Below, in pieces: positions 33,343 to 42,799 of a DNA stretch of 64,000 nucleotides. Source of the DNA: Shimia gijangensis (GTDB taxonomy: Bacteria; Pseudomonadota; Alphaproteobacteria; Rhodobacterales; Rhodobacteraceae); assembly GCF_900142085.1 (NCBI RefSeq), contig NZ_FQZQ01000007.1, positions 1-64,000 on the forward strand, in the 5' to 3' direction. The stretch's first letter is position 1, and each line of letters opens with the position of its first letter. Both the position numbers and the translations under genes were made by a program. The notes under the pieces are model-generated. The model was not told the origin of the DNA, did no database searches, and saw only the letters and a program-made list of their open reading frames with translations.

Positions 33343-34074
33343 ATGGATTTCACTGGAAAACACGCATTGGTGACGGGCGCGGCTGGCGGCATTGGTGCGG
33401 CTATCGTTCGGATGCTACGTACAGCAGGGGCCAAAGCCGCAGTGGCCGACAAGGATGTGTCGGGACTTGAGGCCGAGGCGTATTTGCCGGGCGACCTGAC
33501 CGATGGCGACTATGCAAATGGGTTGCCCGCAGCGGCCATGGACGCTCTTGGTGGTCTGGACATCGTGATCAACAATGCAGGTATCATGCGACGCGGGCCA
33601 GTCACTGCCAGCACAGATGAGGACTTTGATCTGTCGGTGGCGGTCAACGTCAAAGCGCCGTTTCGGATTTGCCGGTCGGCCATTGCGTTGATGGCAGAAC
33701 AGGGCAGCGGGGCAATCGTCAACACTGCCTCGTGTTGGGGGGTGCATCCCGGACCGGACCACGCGGTCTATTGTATGACCAAGGCCGCGATTGCGTCGCT
33801 CACCCAATGTATGGGACGTGACCATGCCCATCAGGGCATCCGCATCAACGCAGTTTGCCCAAACGAAGTTGACACGCCAATGTTGCGCACCGGATTTGAA
33901 ATGCGCGGATTTGATCCCTCAACGGCAGTGGCAGAGCTTGGCAAAACGGTTCCTCTTGGCCGTATCGCGCAACCCGAAGACATTGCCGAAGTGGTGTTGT
34001 TTCTGGCGTCCCCCCACGCGCGCTATATTTGTGGGGAACTGGTTGAAGTGAACGGAGGCAAGCCCGTCGGATGA
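33343..34074 (+). CDS. SDR-family dehydrogenase (first of a pair)
   Basis: The 243-residue protein is a classical short-chain dehydrogenase/reductase: NAD(P) motif TGAAGGIG near residue 9, NNAG ([11 protein letters not shown]), and the catalytic Y-x3-K in [10 protein letters not shown] with an upstream serine in NTAS. It oxidises a hydroxyl or reduces a ketone of an unknown substrate. The acidic residue in AVADKD after the second strand suggests NAD rather than NADP. It is translationally coupled to the next SDR by a 4-base overlap (ATGA). Confidence 0.9.
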   Translation: MDFTGKHALVTGAAGGIGAAIVRMLRTAGAKAAVADKDVSGLEAEAYLPGDLTDGDYANGLPAAAMDALGGLDIVINNAGIMRRGPVTASTDEDFDLSVAVNVKAPFRICRSAIALMAEQGSGAIVNTASCWGVHPGPDHAVYCMTKAAIASLTQCMGRDHAHQGIRINAVCPNEVDTPMLRTGFEMRGFDPSTAVAELGKTVPLGRIAQPEDIAEVVLFLASPHARYICGELVEVNGGKPVG

Positions 34075-34805
34075 CACGTTTTGAAGGCAAAACCGCGCTT
34101 GTGACTGGCGGGCGCAGCGGCATCGGGCAGGCCATTGCCCGACGGTTGCGCAATGAGGGCGCGCTTGTTGTGACGGCTCAGCGCAGCGCAGACCCCGAGT
34201 TTGACTGGATATCCGCCGATTTCACGGATCCTGCCAGCCCTGCCAAAGTGATTGCGGAAATGGTTGGCCGGGCAGGGCGGCTTGATGTTCTGGTCAATAA
34301 CGCCGGTATGATGCAGGAAGCGGGTATCGAGGATATGTCTCTGAGCGATTGGCAGAGATCGCTGACCGTGAACCTGACCGCGCCGTTTCTGATGATTAAG
34401 GCCGCACTGCCGCATCTGCGTTCAGCCAAAGGCAGTATCGTCAACATTGGGTCCATCGAAGGTCTGGGCAGCAATCCCAGTCACGCCGCCTATTGCGCGT
34501 CCAAGGCAGGGTTGCACGGGCTGACGCGCGCCGTGGCGGTGGATCACGGTGTTGATGGCGTGCGTTGCAACGCCATCGCGCCGGGCTGGATCGACACCGA
34601 CCTTAATCTGGATTTCATCGACAGCATGGATGACCCGGACGCGTTTCGCCGTGAGATCGGCAAAATCCACCCGGTGGGCCGCACCGGACACCCTGACGAA
34701 GTGGCTGCTTTGGTTGCCTTTCTGGCGGCTGAAGAAAGCGGTTTTGTCACCGGGCAAGTGTACACCGTGGATGGTGGGCGTATGGCCAAACTCAGCCTGC
34801 CATAG
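34071..34805 (+). CDS. SDR-family dehydrogenase (second of a pair)
   Basis: The 244-residue SDR has TGGRSGIG near residue 12, VLVNNAGMM, a serine in [10 protein letters not shown] and Y-x3-K in [16 protein letters not shown] after the second strand replaces an acidic residue by arginine and serine, which favours NADP. It overlaps the first SDR by four bases. The pair may oxidise and reduce consecutive intermediates, or work as an epimerising couple with different cofactors. It ends 16 bases from the convergent sulfatase gene. Confidence 0.9.
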   Translation: MTRFEGKTALVTGGRSGIGQAIARRLRNEGALVVTAQRSADPEFDWISADFTDPASPAKVIAEMVGRAGRLDVLVNNAGMMQEAGIEDMSLSDWQRSLTVNLTAPFLMIKAALPHLRSAKGSIVNIGSIEGLGSNPSHAAYCASKAGLHGLTRAVAVDHGVDGVRCNAIAPGWIDTDLNLDFIDSMDDPDAFRREIGKIHPVGRTGHPDEVAALVAFLAAEESGFVTGQVYTVDGGRMAKLSLP

Positions 34806-34821
34806 TCGTGTGGAGAAAGGT

Positions 34822-36372
34822 CTAGTGGTTTTTCGGCAGCGGGTATCCCTTGGCCGGGAGCCGCACCTTTCGGTCAATCACCTCGTGGCTGTTGGCTGAC
34901 CGCACATAGGTGTCGCTATAGTCCGGCTTGGGGATGAAATCCCACGGCTCGGCCCGCCCCTGTTTCAACGCATCACGGACAACATCGCGCTTCTTCTGGC
35001 TTCGGCGGATTTTGTCGTTCAGTCTGGGCAGATCCCAGACCTCCGCCTGCCGGGCGCGAAACTGCGACAGAAGCTCTGCGCTGTCGGCATGTTCCGCCAG
35101 ATTGTTCAGTTCATTTGGATCAACCCTCAGATCAAACAACATCTCGGGATCATCTGTCGAGGCGATGTATTTGTAGGGGCCTTTGCGGATCATGATGATC
35201 GGCGTGGTGGTGGCATCTGCTGTGTATTCCGCAAGAATTTCGTCAGACCAATCCTCGGCTGCTCCGGTCACCAGGCCCAGCAGGCTCGCGCCCTCCAGAT
35301 CACAATGATCCTGGTTGCAGTGATCCTGCCCAACGTCGGCTCCGGCGATATCCAGAAAGGTCGGCAGCAAATCCATCAACGATGTATTCTGTTCCACCAT
35401 GGGGGTCTGTGACTGGCCGGGAAGGTGGACGATCAAAGGCACCCGCATGGCCCATTCAAAAAAACAGTCCTTGGCCCACAATCCGCGTTCACCCAGCATT
35501 TCGCCGTGATCTGCGGTGACGATGATTGCGGTGTCGTCTTTCAGCCCGGAGGCCTCCAGCGCCTCAATGATTTGCCCGACTTTGGCGTCGAAATACGAGA
35601 TTGACCCGTAGTAGGCATGCCGGGCCTGACGCGCGTGGTCGGCGCTGACATCACTGTGATCCAGCCCGATCATTTTGCGGCACCTTTGGCTGTGTGGATC
35701 AAGATTGGCGTCTGGCAGGCGGTCAACGGTGGGTTCGGGAACCTCCTCTTCGCGGTACATCTCCCAATATTCGGGCTGTGTCAGAAACGGATGATGTGGA
35801 TGGCTGAGGGACACAAACAGGAAAAACGGATCGTCTGGCGCGCGCGCGTATTCAAACAACTTGTGAACCGACTTTTGCGTGGCCTCTTCGTCAAAGGCGA
35901 TCTGCATATTCCACGCACAGACACCACCATTTTCGATGGTGTTGCGCATCGGCTCAAAACCTTTTTCGCCGGTTGTCCAATCCGGCAGCCATGCGAAATC
36001 GGCGGGGTAAATCTCGGCCGTTAGCCGTTCTTCAAACCCGTGTAGCTGATCGGGGCCGACAAAATGCATCTTGCCACTCAGGCAGGTGTGATACCCCGCA
36101 CGACGCAGGAAATGCGCAAAAGTTGGCTCGGAGGCCGGCAGCTCTGCGGCATTGTCATAAACACCAACCTTGCTGGCCAGTTGCCCGGTTAACATTGAGC
36201 CGCGCGACGGGCCGCACAGGGGGTAGTTGCAGTAAAAATTCCGAAACACCGTGCCCTCGCTGGCCAACCGGTCCAGATTGGGCGTTTTCGCCGCCCCTCC
36301 ATAGAGCGACAAAGCCTGCGCGGCGAGCTGGTCTGCCTGAATGACCAAAATGTTGGGTCTTGTTGCAGGCAT
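34822..36372 (-). CDS. Choline-sulfatase-like sulfatase, copy A
   Basis: The 516-residue cytoplasmic sulfatase (no signal peptide) resembles BetC. The formylglycine cysteine is C53 in CGPSR and the metal site begins ADQ at residues 13-15. The block SGKMHFVGPDQLHGFEERLT is characteristic of choline sulfatases. The C-terminus (PRLNDKIRRSQKKRDVVRDALKQG) is the helical tail that BetC uses for oligomers and substrate capping. It hydrolyses choline-O-sulfate or a related sulfate ester to the amine and sulfate. The next gene upstream on the same strand is a second homologue. betIBA genes are not in the window. Confidence 0.88.
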   Translation of the reverse strand: MPATRPNILVIQADQLAAQALSLYGGAAKTPNLDRLASEGTVFRNFYCNYPLCGPSRGSMLTGQLASKVGVYDNAAELPASEPTFAHFLRRAGYHTCLSGKMHFVGPDQLHGFEERLTAEIYPADFAWLPDWTTGEKGFEPMRNTIENGGVCAWNMQIAFDEEATQKSVHKLFEYARAPDDPFFLFVSLSHPHHPFLTQPEYWEMYREEEVPEPTVDRLPDANLDPHSQRCRKMIGLDHSDVSADHARQARHAYYGSISYFDAKVGQIIEALEASGLKDDTAIIVTADHGEMLGERGLWAKDCFFEWAMRVPLIVHLPGQSQTPMVEQNTSLMDLLPTFLDIAGADVGQDHCNQDHCDLEGASLLGLVTGAAEDWSDEILAEYTADATTTPIIMIRKGPYKYIASTDDPEMLFDLRVDPNELNNLAEHADSAELLSQFRARQAEVWDLPRLNDKIRRSQKKRDVVRDALKQGRAEPWDFIPKPDYSDTYVRSANSHEVIDRKVRLPAKGYPLPKNH

Positions 36373-36393
36373 CGCGCGTTCCTTCTGAAGGGG

Positions 36394-37908
36394 TCAGGCT
36401 TTTGACGGAAGGTGGTTAAAGGCCCATTCGTTGTACCCACCTTCACCACGATACCACAGAACCTCGTCCCCCGGTTTTTCATCATGATTCCAACGGGTTT
36501 TGACACCGGTGCTGGTGGCGTTTCGTACCACGGCCCGACGTTTCTGGCTGAGCCTGATTTGAGTGTTCAGCGCATCCGTGTCCCATTTGGCGCGGGCTTC
36601 ATCTACAAACCGTGCGACCACGTCCTGATGGTTGACGTCTTCAGCCAGATTGTTGACCTCGGTGGGGTCCGCCTCAAGATCATACAGCAGATGACCATCG
36701 TGCGAGGAGGTGATGAATTTGTATTTGCCGCGCCGGATCATGAAAATCGGAGCGGGAGTGGCTTCGGCCAGATACTCGCCGTAAACCGCGCGCTCCGGCG
36801 GCGGATTGCCCCGATCAATCAACGTCATCAGGTCGCTGCCTTCCAACGGCTCTGCCGTGGCAGACCATTGCCCTTCGGTCGCCAGACTGTTGAACGTGGG
36901 CACCAGATCAACCAGCGACGTCAGTTCCGATACGCGCTGGGCGTCAAGCCAGGGGGCATAGATGAACATCGGAATACGCATGGAATGTTCAAAGAAATGC
37001 TTTTTGAACCACATGCCGCGTTCACCCAGCATTTCGCCGTGGTCTGACGTAAACACAATTGCAGTGTTTTGATCTGCGCCGGTGGCTTTCAGAGCGTCCA
37101 GCAATTGCTGGATCATCGCGTCGATATAACTGATCGCGCCATAATATGCCCGTTTCGCCCGCAGCACCTCTTCGTCTTTAAAGCGGTGCTCAAGCATGCC
37201 GAAATCATTCAACAGCCGCACCGAATGCGGATCGTGATCCTGTTCGTTTAAGGGGCCGACTGCGGGCAAGGGGATATCCTTGTCTTCATACAGATCCCAA
37301 TATTCCTTGCGGCACAGATAAGGCTCGTGTGGATGGGTGTAACTCACCTGCATAAAGAACGGACGCTTGTCATTTGACCGCGCCAGATCATAGATGTTCT
37401 GCACCGCTTTGAACGTGACCTCTTCGTCATAGTCCATCTGCACCGTGCGTTCGGCGATACCAGATATCAGGATGGCGCGGGCATCATTGGTGTCGCGATC
37501 GCCTTCGTCCTCCCAATTTGGCACCCAGCTAAAGTCAGCGGGATACAAGTCTGCCGTCAGCCGCTTTTCGAACCCGTGAAACTGGTCAGGGCCGATGAAA
37601 TGCATCTTGCCAGACAGGCTGGTCTGATAGCCAAGTTCGCGCAAATAATGCGCATAGGTTGGCACTTCTGCTGAAAACTCGGCTGCATTGTCATAGGCCC
37701 CAACTTTGGAGCAAAGCTGCCCTGTGGCCATGGAAAACCGTGACGGGGCACAGAGCGGAAAGTTGCAATAGGCGTTTTCGAACACCACGCCATTGTCCGC
37801 CAGATGATCCAACGCCGGAGAGTGGCAGGACTGATCGCCATAGGTGCGCAAGGCTGACGCGGTCAGTTGGTCGACCTGAAGGAACAGGATATTCGGTTGT
37901 TGCGACAT
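36394..37908 (-). CDS. Choline-sulfatase-like sulfatase, copy B
   Basis: The 504-residue cytoplasmic sulfatase is a close paralogue of copy A. C53 in CAPSR is the formylglycine residue, the metal site begins VDQ at residues 12-14, and SGKMHFIGPDQFHGFEKRLT is conserved. The C-terminal tail is longer and different (RWNHDEKPGDEVLWYRGEGGYNEWAFNHL). The residues that differ between copies near the substrate may separate choline-O-sulfate from another ester. It ends 21 bases before copy A and begins 14 bases after the permease stop, so all lie in one transcript running from the ABC importer to the sulfatases. Confidence 0.88.
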   Translation of the reverse strand: MSQQPNILFLQVDQLTASALRTYGDQSCHSPALDHLADNGVVFENAYCNFPLCAPSRFSMATGQLCSKVGAYDNAAEFSAEVPTYAHYLRELGYQTSLSGKMHFIGPDQFHGFEKRLTADLYPADFSWVPNWEDEGDRDTNDARAILISGIAERTVQMDYDEEVTFKAVQNIYDLARSNDKRPFFMQVSYTHPHEPYLCRKEYWDLYEDKDIPLPAVGPLNEQDHDPHSVRLLNDFGMLEHRFKDEEVLRAKRAYYGAISYIDAMIQQLLDALKATGADQNTAIVFTSDHGEMLGERGMWFKKHFFEHSMRIPMFIYAPWLDAQRVSELTSLVDLVPTFNSLATEGQWSATAEPLEGSDLMTLIDRGNPPPERAVYGEYLAEATPAPIFMIRRGKYKFITSSHDGHLLYDLEADPTEVNNLAEDVNHQDVVARFVDEARAKWDTDALNTQIRLSQKRRAVVRNATSTGVKTRWNHDEKPGDEVLWYRGEGGYNEWAFNHLPSKA

Positions 37909-37922
37909 GGATTAGTCCTTGA

Positions 37923-38840
37923 TCAGTTCTTGAGGATTTTTGATCGCAAGAAACCAATCGGGCCAGTTTCGTACCATTTCTTATGTCCACGATCGCGCGC
38001 AGAGATACCAAAGCTTTGCGACACCCGGTCAATCACCACAGCAAGAAACACAATGCCAAGACCACCCACGGTCGCCAGCCCCATATCCAGACGCCCGATA
38101 CCGCGCAAAACCATCTGTCCCAGACCGGTCACCGAAATCATCGAAGACACGACCACCATCGACAGCGCCATCATGATCGTCTGGTTGACGCCAGCCATGA
38201 TGGTTGGCATCGCCAAAGGCAGTTCTACTTTGTACAGAGTTTGCCGTTTGCTGGCGCCAAAGGCGCGCGCGGCTTCGACCATGTCGGGGCGCACCTGTCG
38301 GATACCCAGGTTGGTCAGGCGCACAACCGGTGGCAGGGCGTAAATAAAGGTCACGATAACCCCCGAGACATTGCCGATCGAGAACAGCATCACGATAGGC
38401 ACGAGATACACAAAAGACGGAATGGTCTGCATCAGATCCAAAAAGGGCTGCAACACGTACCAGAACCGATCACGTTTGGCCGCCACCACGCCCAGCGGAA
38501 TGCCAATGATCGAACAGAACACCACGCAAGTCAGCACAATGGACAAGGTGGTCATGCTTTCTTCCCAAGCCCCCATCAGCCCGATGGCCAGCATACAGGA
38601 TGCCGAAATCAGCCCCAGACGTCGCCCGCCAGCCTGCCAGGCCACCAGCGTAATTACAGCCAGCATGACCAGATCGGGCGCACCGGTCAGCGTGTCTTCC
38701 AGACCGCTCAACACAAAATCAAATGGCACTTTAATTGCTTGGAAAATAAAGCGGAAATTGGACACAACCCAGTTAAGAAATTGTTCAACCCAGGCCCCAA
38801 CCGGCACCCATTCTTTATCGAAGATATCCCAGAGATCCAT
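37923..38840 (-). CDS. ABC transporter permease, ProW-type (quaternary amine importer)
   Basis: The 305-residue protein has an N-terminal extension and the six-helix membrane domain of glycine-betaine/proline importers. The EAA-type cytoplasmic loop is near VEAARAFGASKRQTLYKVELPLAMPTIMAGVNQTIM. It forms the channel of an ABC importer with the ATPase just upstream and the binding protein further upstream. It lies 11 bases after the ATPase and 14 bases before sulfatase B. Confidence 0.92.
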   Translation of the reverse strand: MDLWDIFDKEWVPVGAWVEQFLNWVVSNFRFIFQAIKVPFDFVLSGLEDTLTGAPDLVMLAVITLVAWQAGGRRLGLISASCMLAIGLMGAWEESMTTLSIVLTCVVFCSIIGIPLGVVAAKRDRFWYVLQPFLDLMQTIPSFVYLVPIVMLFSIGNVSGVIVTFIYALPPVVRLTNLGIRQVRPDMVEAARAFGASKRQTLYKVELPLAMPTIMAGVNQTIMMALSMVVVSSMISVTGLGQMVLRGIGRLDMGLATVGGLGIVFLAVVIDRVSQSFGISARDRGHKKWYETGPIGFLRSKILKN

Positions 38841-38851
38841 TTTCGTTTCTC

Positions 38852-39871
38852 CTATCCGCGCAGCGCCGTCAACGCGGCCTTGATGGTGATATGACCAACC
38901 GAATTGCCATCCGGATCGACAACAGTCAGCGGCTCTTGGTCGTCAAGAAAGCAATCAATGATTGCGCTCAACTCGGCCCCTGTCTGAATGGTTTTGTTTG
39001 TGGCTGCGCGCCCTTCCAGCGGCTCCATGATAGTCTCGGCATGCACGAGGCTGACTCGGCTGATGCCTTTGACAAACTCAGCGACATAGTCGTCTTTGGG
39101 GTTGGTCACGATCTCTTCGGGTGTCCCGATCTGAACGATTTCGCCATCATTCATAATTGCGATGTGGTCCCCCATGCGGATCGCTTCATCCAGATCATGG
39201 GTGATGAACAGTGTTGTTTTCTTGAGCTTTGCAGACAGTTCCAGAAACTGATCCTGCAATTGTCGGCGGATCAGCGGATCCAAAGCCGAGAATGGTTCAT
39301 CCATCAGCAGGATTTCAGGGTCAGCGGCCAAAGCGCGTGCCAATCCGACCCGCTGTTGCATTCCGCCAGAAAGCTGATCGGGGTAATGGTCAATCCAGCC
39401 GCTCAGATCCATCGCTTCCAGCGCTTTGATCGCAGCCTCACGGCGGGCCTCATAGGGCACATCACGGACCTCAAGACCAAATCCGACGTTTTCACCCAGT
39501 GTTCTGTGCGGCCACAGCGCCATGTGCTGAAACACCATGCCAATGGTTTCTGCCCGAAGAAGACGTAGTTCGGGTTCGGCCATCGTATCCACCCGTTGGC
39601 CGGCCACATGAATTTGTCCCGACGTTGGTTCAATCAGGCGATTAACGTGGCGCACAAGGGTGGATTTCCCCGAGCCTGACAGGCCCATAATGCAAAAAAT
39701 TTCGCCTTCTTTAACGGAAAAGCTGGCGTTTCGGACTCCAAGCACACAGTCGAACTGATCTCGGACTTCCTCTTTGGTAAGGTTGTCTTTCAGAACCGCT
39801 TCCATGGCTTTCTGGGAATTCGCACCGTAGATTTTCCACAAATCCCGGCATTCGATCTGGGCGTTGCTCAT
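38852..39871 (-). CDS. ABC transporter ATPase, ProV-type
   Basis: The 339-residue cytoplasmic ATPase has a Walker A site GLSGSGKST near residue 62, the signature LSGGMQQRVGLARAL and a Walker B ILLMDEPFSALDP. ProV proteins carry a C-terminal CBS region that senses ionic strength. Here the C-terminal 70 residues (TNKTIQTGAELSAIIDCFLDDQEPLTVVDPDGN) form one partial CBS module. It energises uptake by the neighbouring permease. The binding-protein gene ends 55 bases upstream of its start. Confidence 0.93.
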   Translation of the reverse strand: MSNAQIECRDLWKIYGANSQKAMEAVLKDNLTKEEVRDQFDCVLGVRNASFSVKEGEIFCIMGLSGSGKSTLVRHVNRLIEPTSGQIHVAGQRVDTMAEPELRLLRAETIGMVFQHMALWPHRTLGENVGFGLEVRDVPYEARREAAIKALEAMDLSGWIDHYPDQLSGGMQQRVGLARALAADPEILLMDEPFSALDPLIRRQLQDQFLELSAKLKKTTLFITHDLDEAIRMGDHIAIMNDGEIVQIGTPEEIVTNPKDDYVAEFVKGISRVSLVHAETIMEPLEGRAATNKTIQTGAELSAIIDCFLDDQEPLTVVDPDGNSVGHITIKAALTALRG

Positions 39872-39926
39872 GAACTGACCTCAAAAAAGGGGAGCGCGGA
39901 CCAAGCCGCGCTCCAGTAGGGGAGTT

Positions 39927-40910
39927 TTAGTTGGCAGCGGCCATTCCGGCGGCAACCCAGCTGTCGAATTCCGCCTGATTGGCAGCAATCCAGGCTTCGG
40001 CGTGGCGATAGAAATCTTCCAGCGTATCCTCACCTTCTTTGACCTTCACCTGTTGGGCGTTGATGGCTCCAATCGGAACGTCGACCTGTTCAAAGAACGC
40101 GGCAGCCGCCGGATTCTCTTTGAGGAAGTCGTTGTTGGCGACAATATAGATGTCGTTCACCGCAAACCCCGGGTCGGTACCGTCGGCCGCAACTGTTGTG
40201 CTGTCGTCACTGGCAGGCACGCCAATCTGCACAGTGTCTGTGCCGGGAATCAGAACGTCGCTGATCCAGTTGGGTGTCCATGTGTAATAAAAGATCGACC
40301 CACCTTCGTTGTAGCGCGTGATGGTGTCGGCCATGATGGCGAAATAGCTGCCCTGATCGTGGTGAATCGAGTCACGCAGGTCAAACTTGTCCAAATGCCC
40401 TTCGATCACCAGCTCACATCCCCAGCCCGGGTTACAACCCGACAGGTTCGCTTTGCCGTCGCCATTCGCGTCAAACAAGGCCGCAATTGCGGGATCAGTC
40501 ATCTGGCCGATATTGGTGATGCCATGCGCTTCAGCGGTTTTCTTGTCGATATAAAATCCCTGGCCTGCGCCTTTTACGCCAGCTTTGACCCGCGTCATCA
40601 CATCGTTGCCGCCGGACTTGTCATAAAAGCTGTTGTGCAACGGTTTCCAGTGGTTGAACGTATAAGTCGTATCGCCTGAAGCGATCGACAGATGCACCGC
40701 AGGGTAATCGGCTTCCTGCGTTTCTTCCAGTTCATAGCCCAGCTTTTCCAGACCTTTTCTGACAATAATATGCTGGAACCATGCGTTCGCTGTACTGCCC
40801 TTAATCGGAGAGACCTCTACGCCTGCACCGGGCAGGTCTGCCGCAAAAGCCGCCGATCCCATTGTCATTCCTGCTGTGGCCAAAGCCATCATCATTTTTT
40901 TCGCTGTCAT
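39927..40910 (-). CDS. Periplasmic betaine-type substrate-binding protein (OpuAC/ProX)
   Basis: The 327-residue protein has a signal peptide (hydrophobic to about residue 23, cleavage near AFAADLPG). It has the two-lobed OpuAC fold, with many aromatic residues near the ligand cleft (TFNHWKPLHNSFYDK, YYTWTPNWISD) that make cation-pi boxes for quaternary amines. It delivers substrate to the permease. It starts the importer operon, and a GGAGG ribosome binding site precedes the ATG. An 8-bp inverted repeat lies 17 bases upstream. Ligands such as choline-O-sulfate, betaines or hydroxyproline betaine are possible. Confidence 0.92.
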   Translation of the reverse strand: MTAKKMMMALATAGMTMGSAAFAADLPGAGVEVSPIKGSTANAWFQHIIVRKGLEKLGYELEETQEADYPAVHLSIASGDTTYTFNHWKPLHNSFYDKSGGNDVMTRVKAGVKGAGQGFYIDKKTAEAHGITNIGQMTDPAIAALFDANGDGKANLSGCNPGWGCELVIEGHLDKFDLRDSIHHDQGSYFAIMADTITRYNEGGSIFYYTWTPNWISDVLIPGTDTVQIGVPASDDSTTVAADGTDPGFAVNDIYIVANNDFLKENPAAAAFFEQVDVPIGAINAQQVKVKEGEDTLEDFYRHAEAWIAANQAEFDSWVAAGMAAAN

Positions 40911-41433
40911 TTTTTCCTCCTGGTGGCAAACCGCAGATTTTGGCGGTTTGGTGAAAGTGTTTCCGAGCCCTGCTGATCACGATAAAGCTTGGGAATTCCC
41001 GGCTTCATATGTTGACCAAACTGTTACGGCTGACCTTCTCCTCGTCTTTGTTCAAAGACAGGCCGACTCGGTAAGTGTAGTGCCTGCGGCGCATGCGGGT
41101 CAAAAGAATCACATTTTGCCGGGTTGCAAAATTGGGCCGTTTCTCGGTGTTCCTGTGGGGTTTGTTGAGAGCTTTGCTGATCGACTTCGCCCGCAATGAT
41201 TTCCCGACCTGGTGCCAAAACACCTTGATTTGACCAATCAGACAAAGAATTTCGCCACATTTTGATGCGGGACGCAGTAAATTTGTCTGAAGGGGGAAAG
41301 GAAAGCATTGTCACGGAGCGTTATAAACCCTGAGCTGTCATCGTTAGGTGAGCGTTCATATTTCCTCCGGGTTTCAAGGCAGCAAATAATTCCCCTTTGC
41401 TGAGATGTTCATATTAGGAGGACGAATACACCT
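40911..41433. other. Divergent regulatory region, 523 bases, between importer operon and LysR gene
   Basis: No believable protein is encoded here: the overlapping frames lack homology-like features. The region contains the inverted repeat at 40927-40950, the 10-bp palindrome GGGAATTCCC at 40991-41000, and the AGGAGG ribosome binding site of the LysR gene at 41416-41421. It probably holds both promoters and LysR binding sites. Confidence 0.5.
40927..40950. promoter_or_regulatory. Inverted repeat upstream of the substrate-binding protein gene
   Basis: CAAACCGC (40927-40934) and GCGGTTTG (40943-40950) are perfect complements with an 8-base loop. The repeat begins 17 bases before the importer's first start codon. 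It may be an operator or a 5' leader hairpin. Confidence 0.4.
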
Positions 41434-42369
41434 GTGAAGTTCCAATTTCCGTTTCAATGTGTTAACCACAGCGTTATGCGAAATCTACGTCTAGAACTCT
41501 CAAAACTAAACCACCTGATCACGTTTGAAGCGGCAGCCCGTGCGGATAATTTTTCACGTGCCGCCGACCATTTGGGCGTGACTCGGGTCTCTGTCAGCCG
41601 CCAAATCACGGAACTGGAAGAGTTTCTTGGCACCAAACTGTTTCACCGGCATCATCGCACAACGTCTCTGACGCAGGCCGGGCGGGCTTTGAAAAGCTCG
41701 GTCGGCCCGGCATTGAATGATGTTGCGGCGACCCTGCAACAGATCAAACTGGGGGCCGGGGACACGCGCCTGTCTGTTACAGCAACGGCCGCCTTTGCGA
41801 CCTATTGGTTGATGCCGCGCATTGTTGATTTCAACAACAAGTACCCCGAAGTGGAATTGAACCTTATTATTTCAGACAAATATCTGGACCTTGATGCTGA
41901 AAATGTCGATGTCGCCATTCGGTATCCGGATATGCCCATGACAGGCGATCATATTACGCCGTTGTTTCAGGAAACGGTTTGCCCGGTTTATAGTCCGAAG
42001 TATTCCCCACGAACCAAGCTGAGTTCCCCAGAGGATCTGCTGAACGAAAACCTTTTGTCGCTGTCTGGTCGATATCGTCCCGGAGCCAAATGGCCCAATT
42101 GGTTTCGACAGGTCGGACTGTCCGCACCACGAGAAAACATGGGGGTGTCGGTCAACACTTACAGCAACATGATTCAGGCCGCGATCGAGGGGCAGGGCGT
42201 GGCTTTGGGGAGCTTCCCACTGGTCGATCACTGCATCAGAAACGGGTCTTTGATGAAAGTCCCGGGCGCTCCCGGCCTCACACGGGATACATTCTATCTT
42301 GTGGATCAAGCGGGGGGTCGGAAAAACGCCCGGCTGTTTTGCGAGTGGCTACTTGCGCAATCTCCCTGA
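41434..42369 (+). CDS. LysR-family regulator (GcvA-like)
   Basis: The 311-residue protein has an N-terminal helix-turn-helix (LNHLITFEAAARADNFSRAADHLGVTRVSVSRQITELEEFLG) and a type-2 periplasmic-binding-like effector domain. The GTG at 41434 is favoured because an AGGAGG ribosome binding site lies upstream; an ATG at 41476 has no such site but would match shorter family members. It is divergent from the betaine-type importer and probably controls it together with the sulfatases. The effector is unknown. Confidence 0.88.
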   Translation: MKFQFPFQCVNHSVMRNLRLELSKLNHLITFEAAARADNFSRAADHLGVTRVSVSRQITELEEFLGTKLFHRHHRTTSLTQAGRALKSSVGPALNDVAATLQQIKLGAGDTRLSVTATAAFATYWLMPRIVDFNNKYPEVELNLIISDKYLDLDAENVDVAIRYPDMPMTGDHITPLFQETVCPVYSPKYSPRTKLSSPEDLLNENLLSLSGRYRPGAKWPNWFRQVGLSAPRENMGVSVNTYSNMIQAAIEGQGVALGSFPLVDHCIRNGSLMKVPGAPGLTRDTFYLVDQAGGRKNARLFCEWLLAQSP

Positions 42370-42378
42370 GGCGTGAGG

Positions 42379-42666
42379 TCAGACGCCCTCCACAATCACC
42401 ACATGCCCGCTCGAACAGCCCTGCCGCAATTCTTTCAGCGGCGCATAAGCGTCCGAGTTGAACAGGGCGCGCGCGCTGTCCATGTCGGGGAATTGAAACA
42501 GAACAATCCGGGTTGGATTCCAGTCGCCTTCCAGCACCTCATGCGCACCACCGCGCGCCAGATAAGTGCCACCCATCTCCTCGACCAGAGGCTTCACCTG
42601 CCGCATGAATTCGCCGTAAGGCTCGGGGTCGTGAATTTCGACGTCATAGATCAGATACGCGGGCAT
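42379..42666 (-). CDS. DUF1330 family protein
   Basis: The 95-residue protein has the dimeric alpha-beta barrel signature of DUF1330 (YLIYDVEIHDPEPYGEFMRQVKPLVEEMGGTYLARGG then WNPTRIVLFQFPDMDSARALFNSDAY). The family's function is not established; some members are thought to be small-molecule-binding or detoxifying proteins. It is convergent with the LysR gene (9 bases apart), and a pair of TTGTACAA sites lies upstream, between it and rimO. Confidence 0.9.
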   Translation of the reverse strand: MPAYLIYDVEIHDPEPYGEFMRQVKPLVEEMGGTYLARGGAHEVLEGDWNPTRIVLFQFPDMDSARALFNSDAYAPLKELRQGCSSGHVVIVEGV

Positions 42667-42799
42667 GGTGTCCTCCTGAGGATTGCAGGAACCCTAACAC
42701 GCTTTTCACAAAATCGCAGGGCGGGCGTTCACCCCGCCGAACACGTCCGGAAAGGCATGAAAACCTTACTCACGGGTTAACAGATTTCGCACTTTCAAA

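Noticed and set aside
41005-41314. Two overlapping minus-strand frames (72 and 96 residues) in the importer-LysR gap
   Set aside because: No hydrophobic core, motif or ribosome binding site, and codon use is unlike neighbours; treated as non-coding regulatory DNA.
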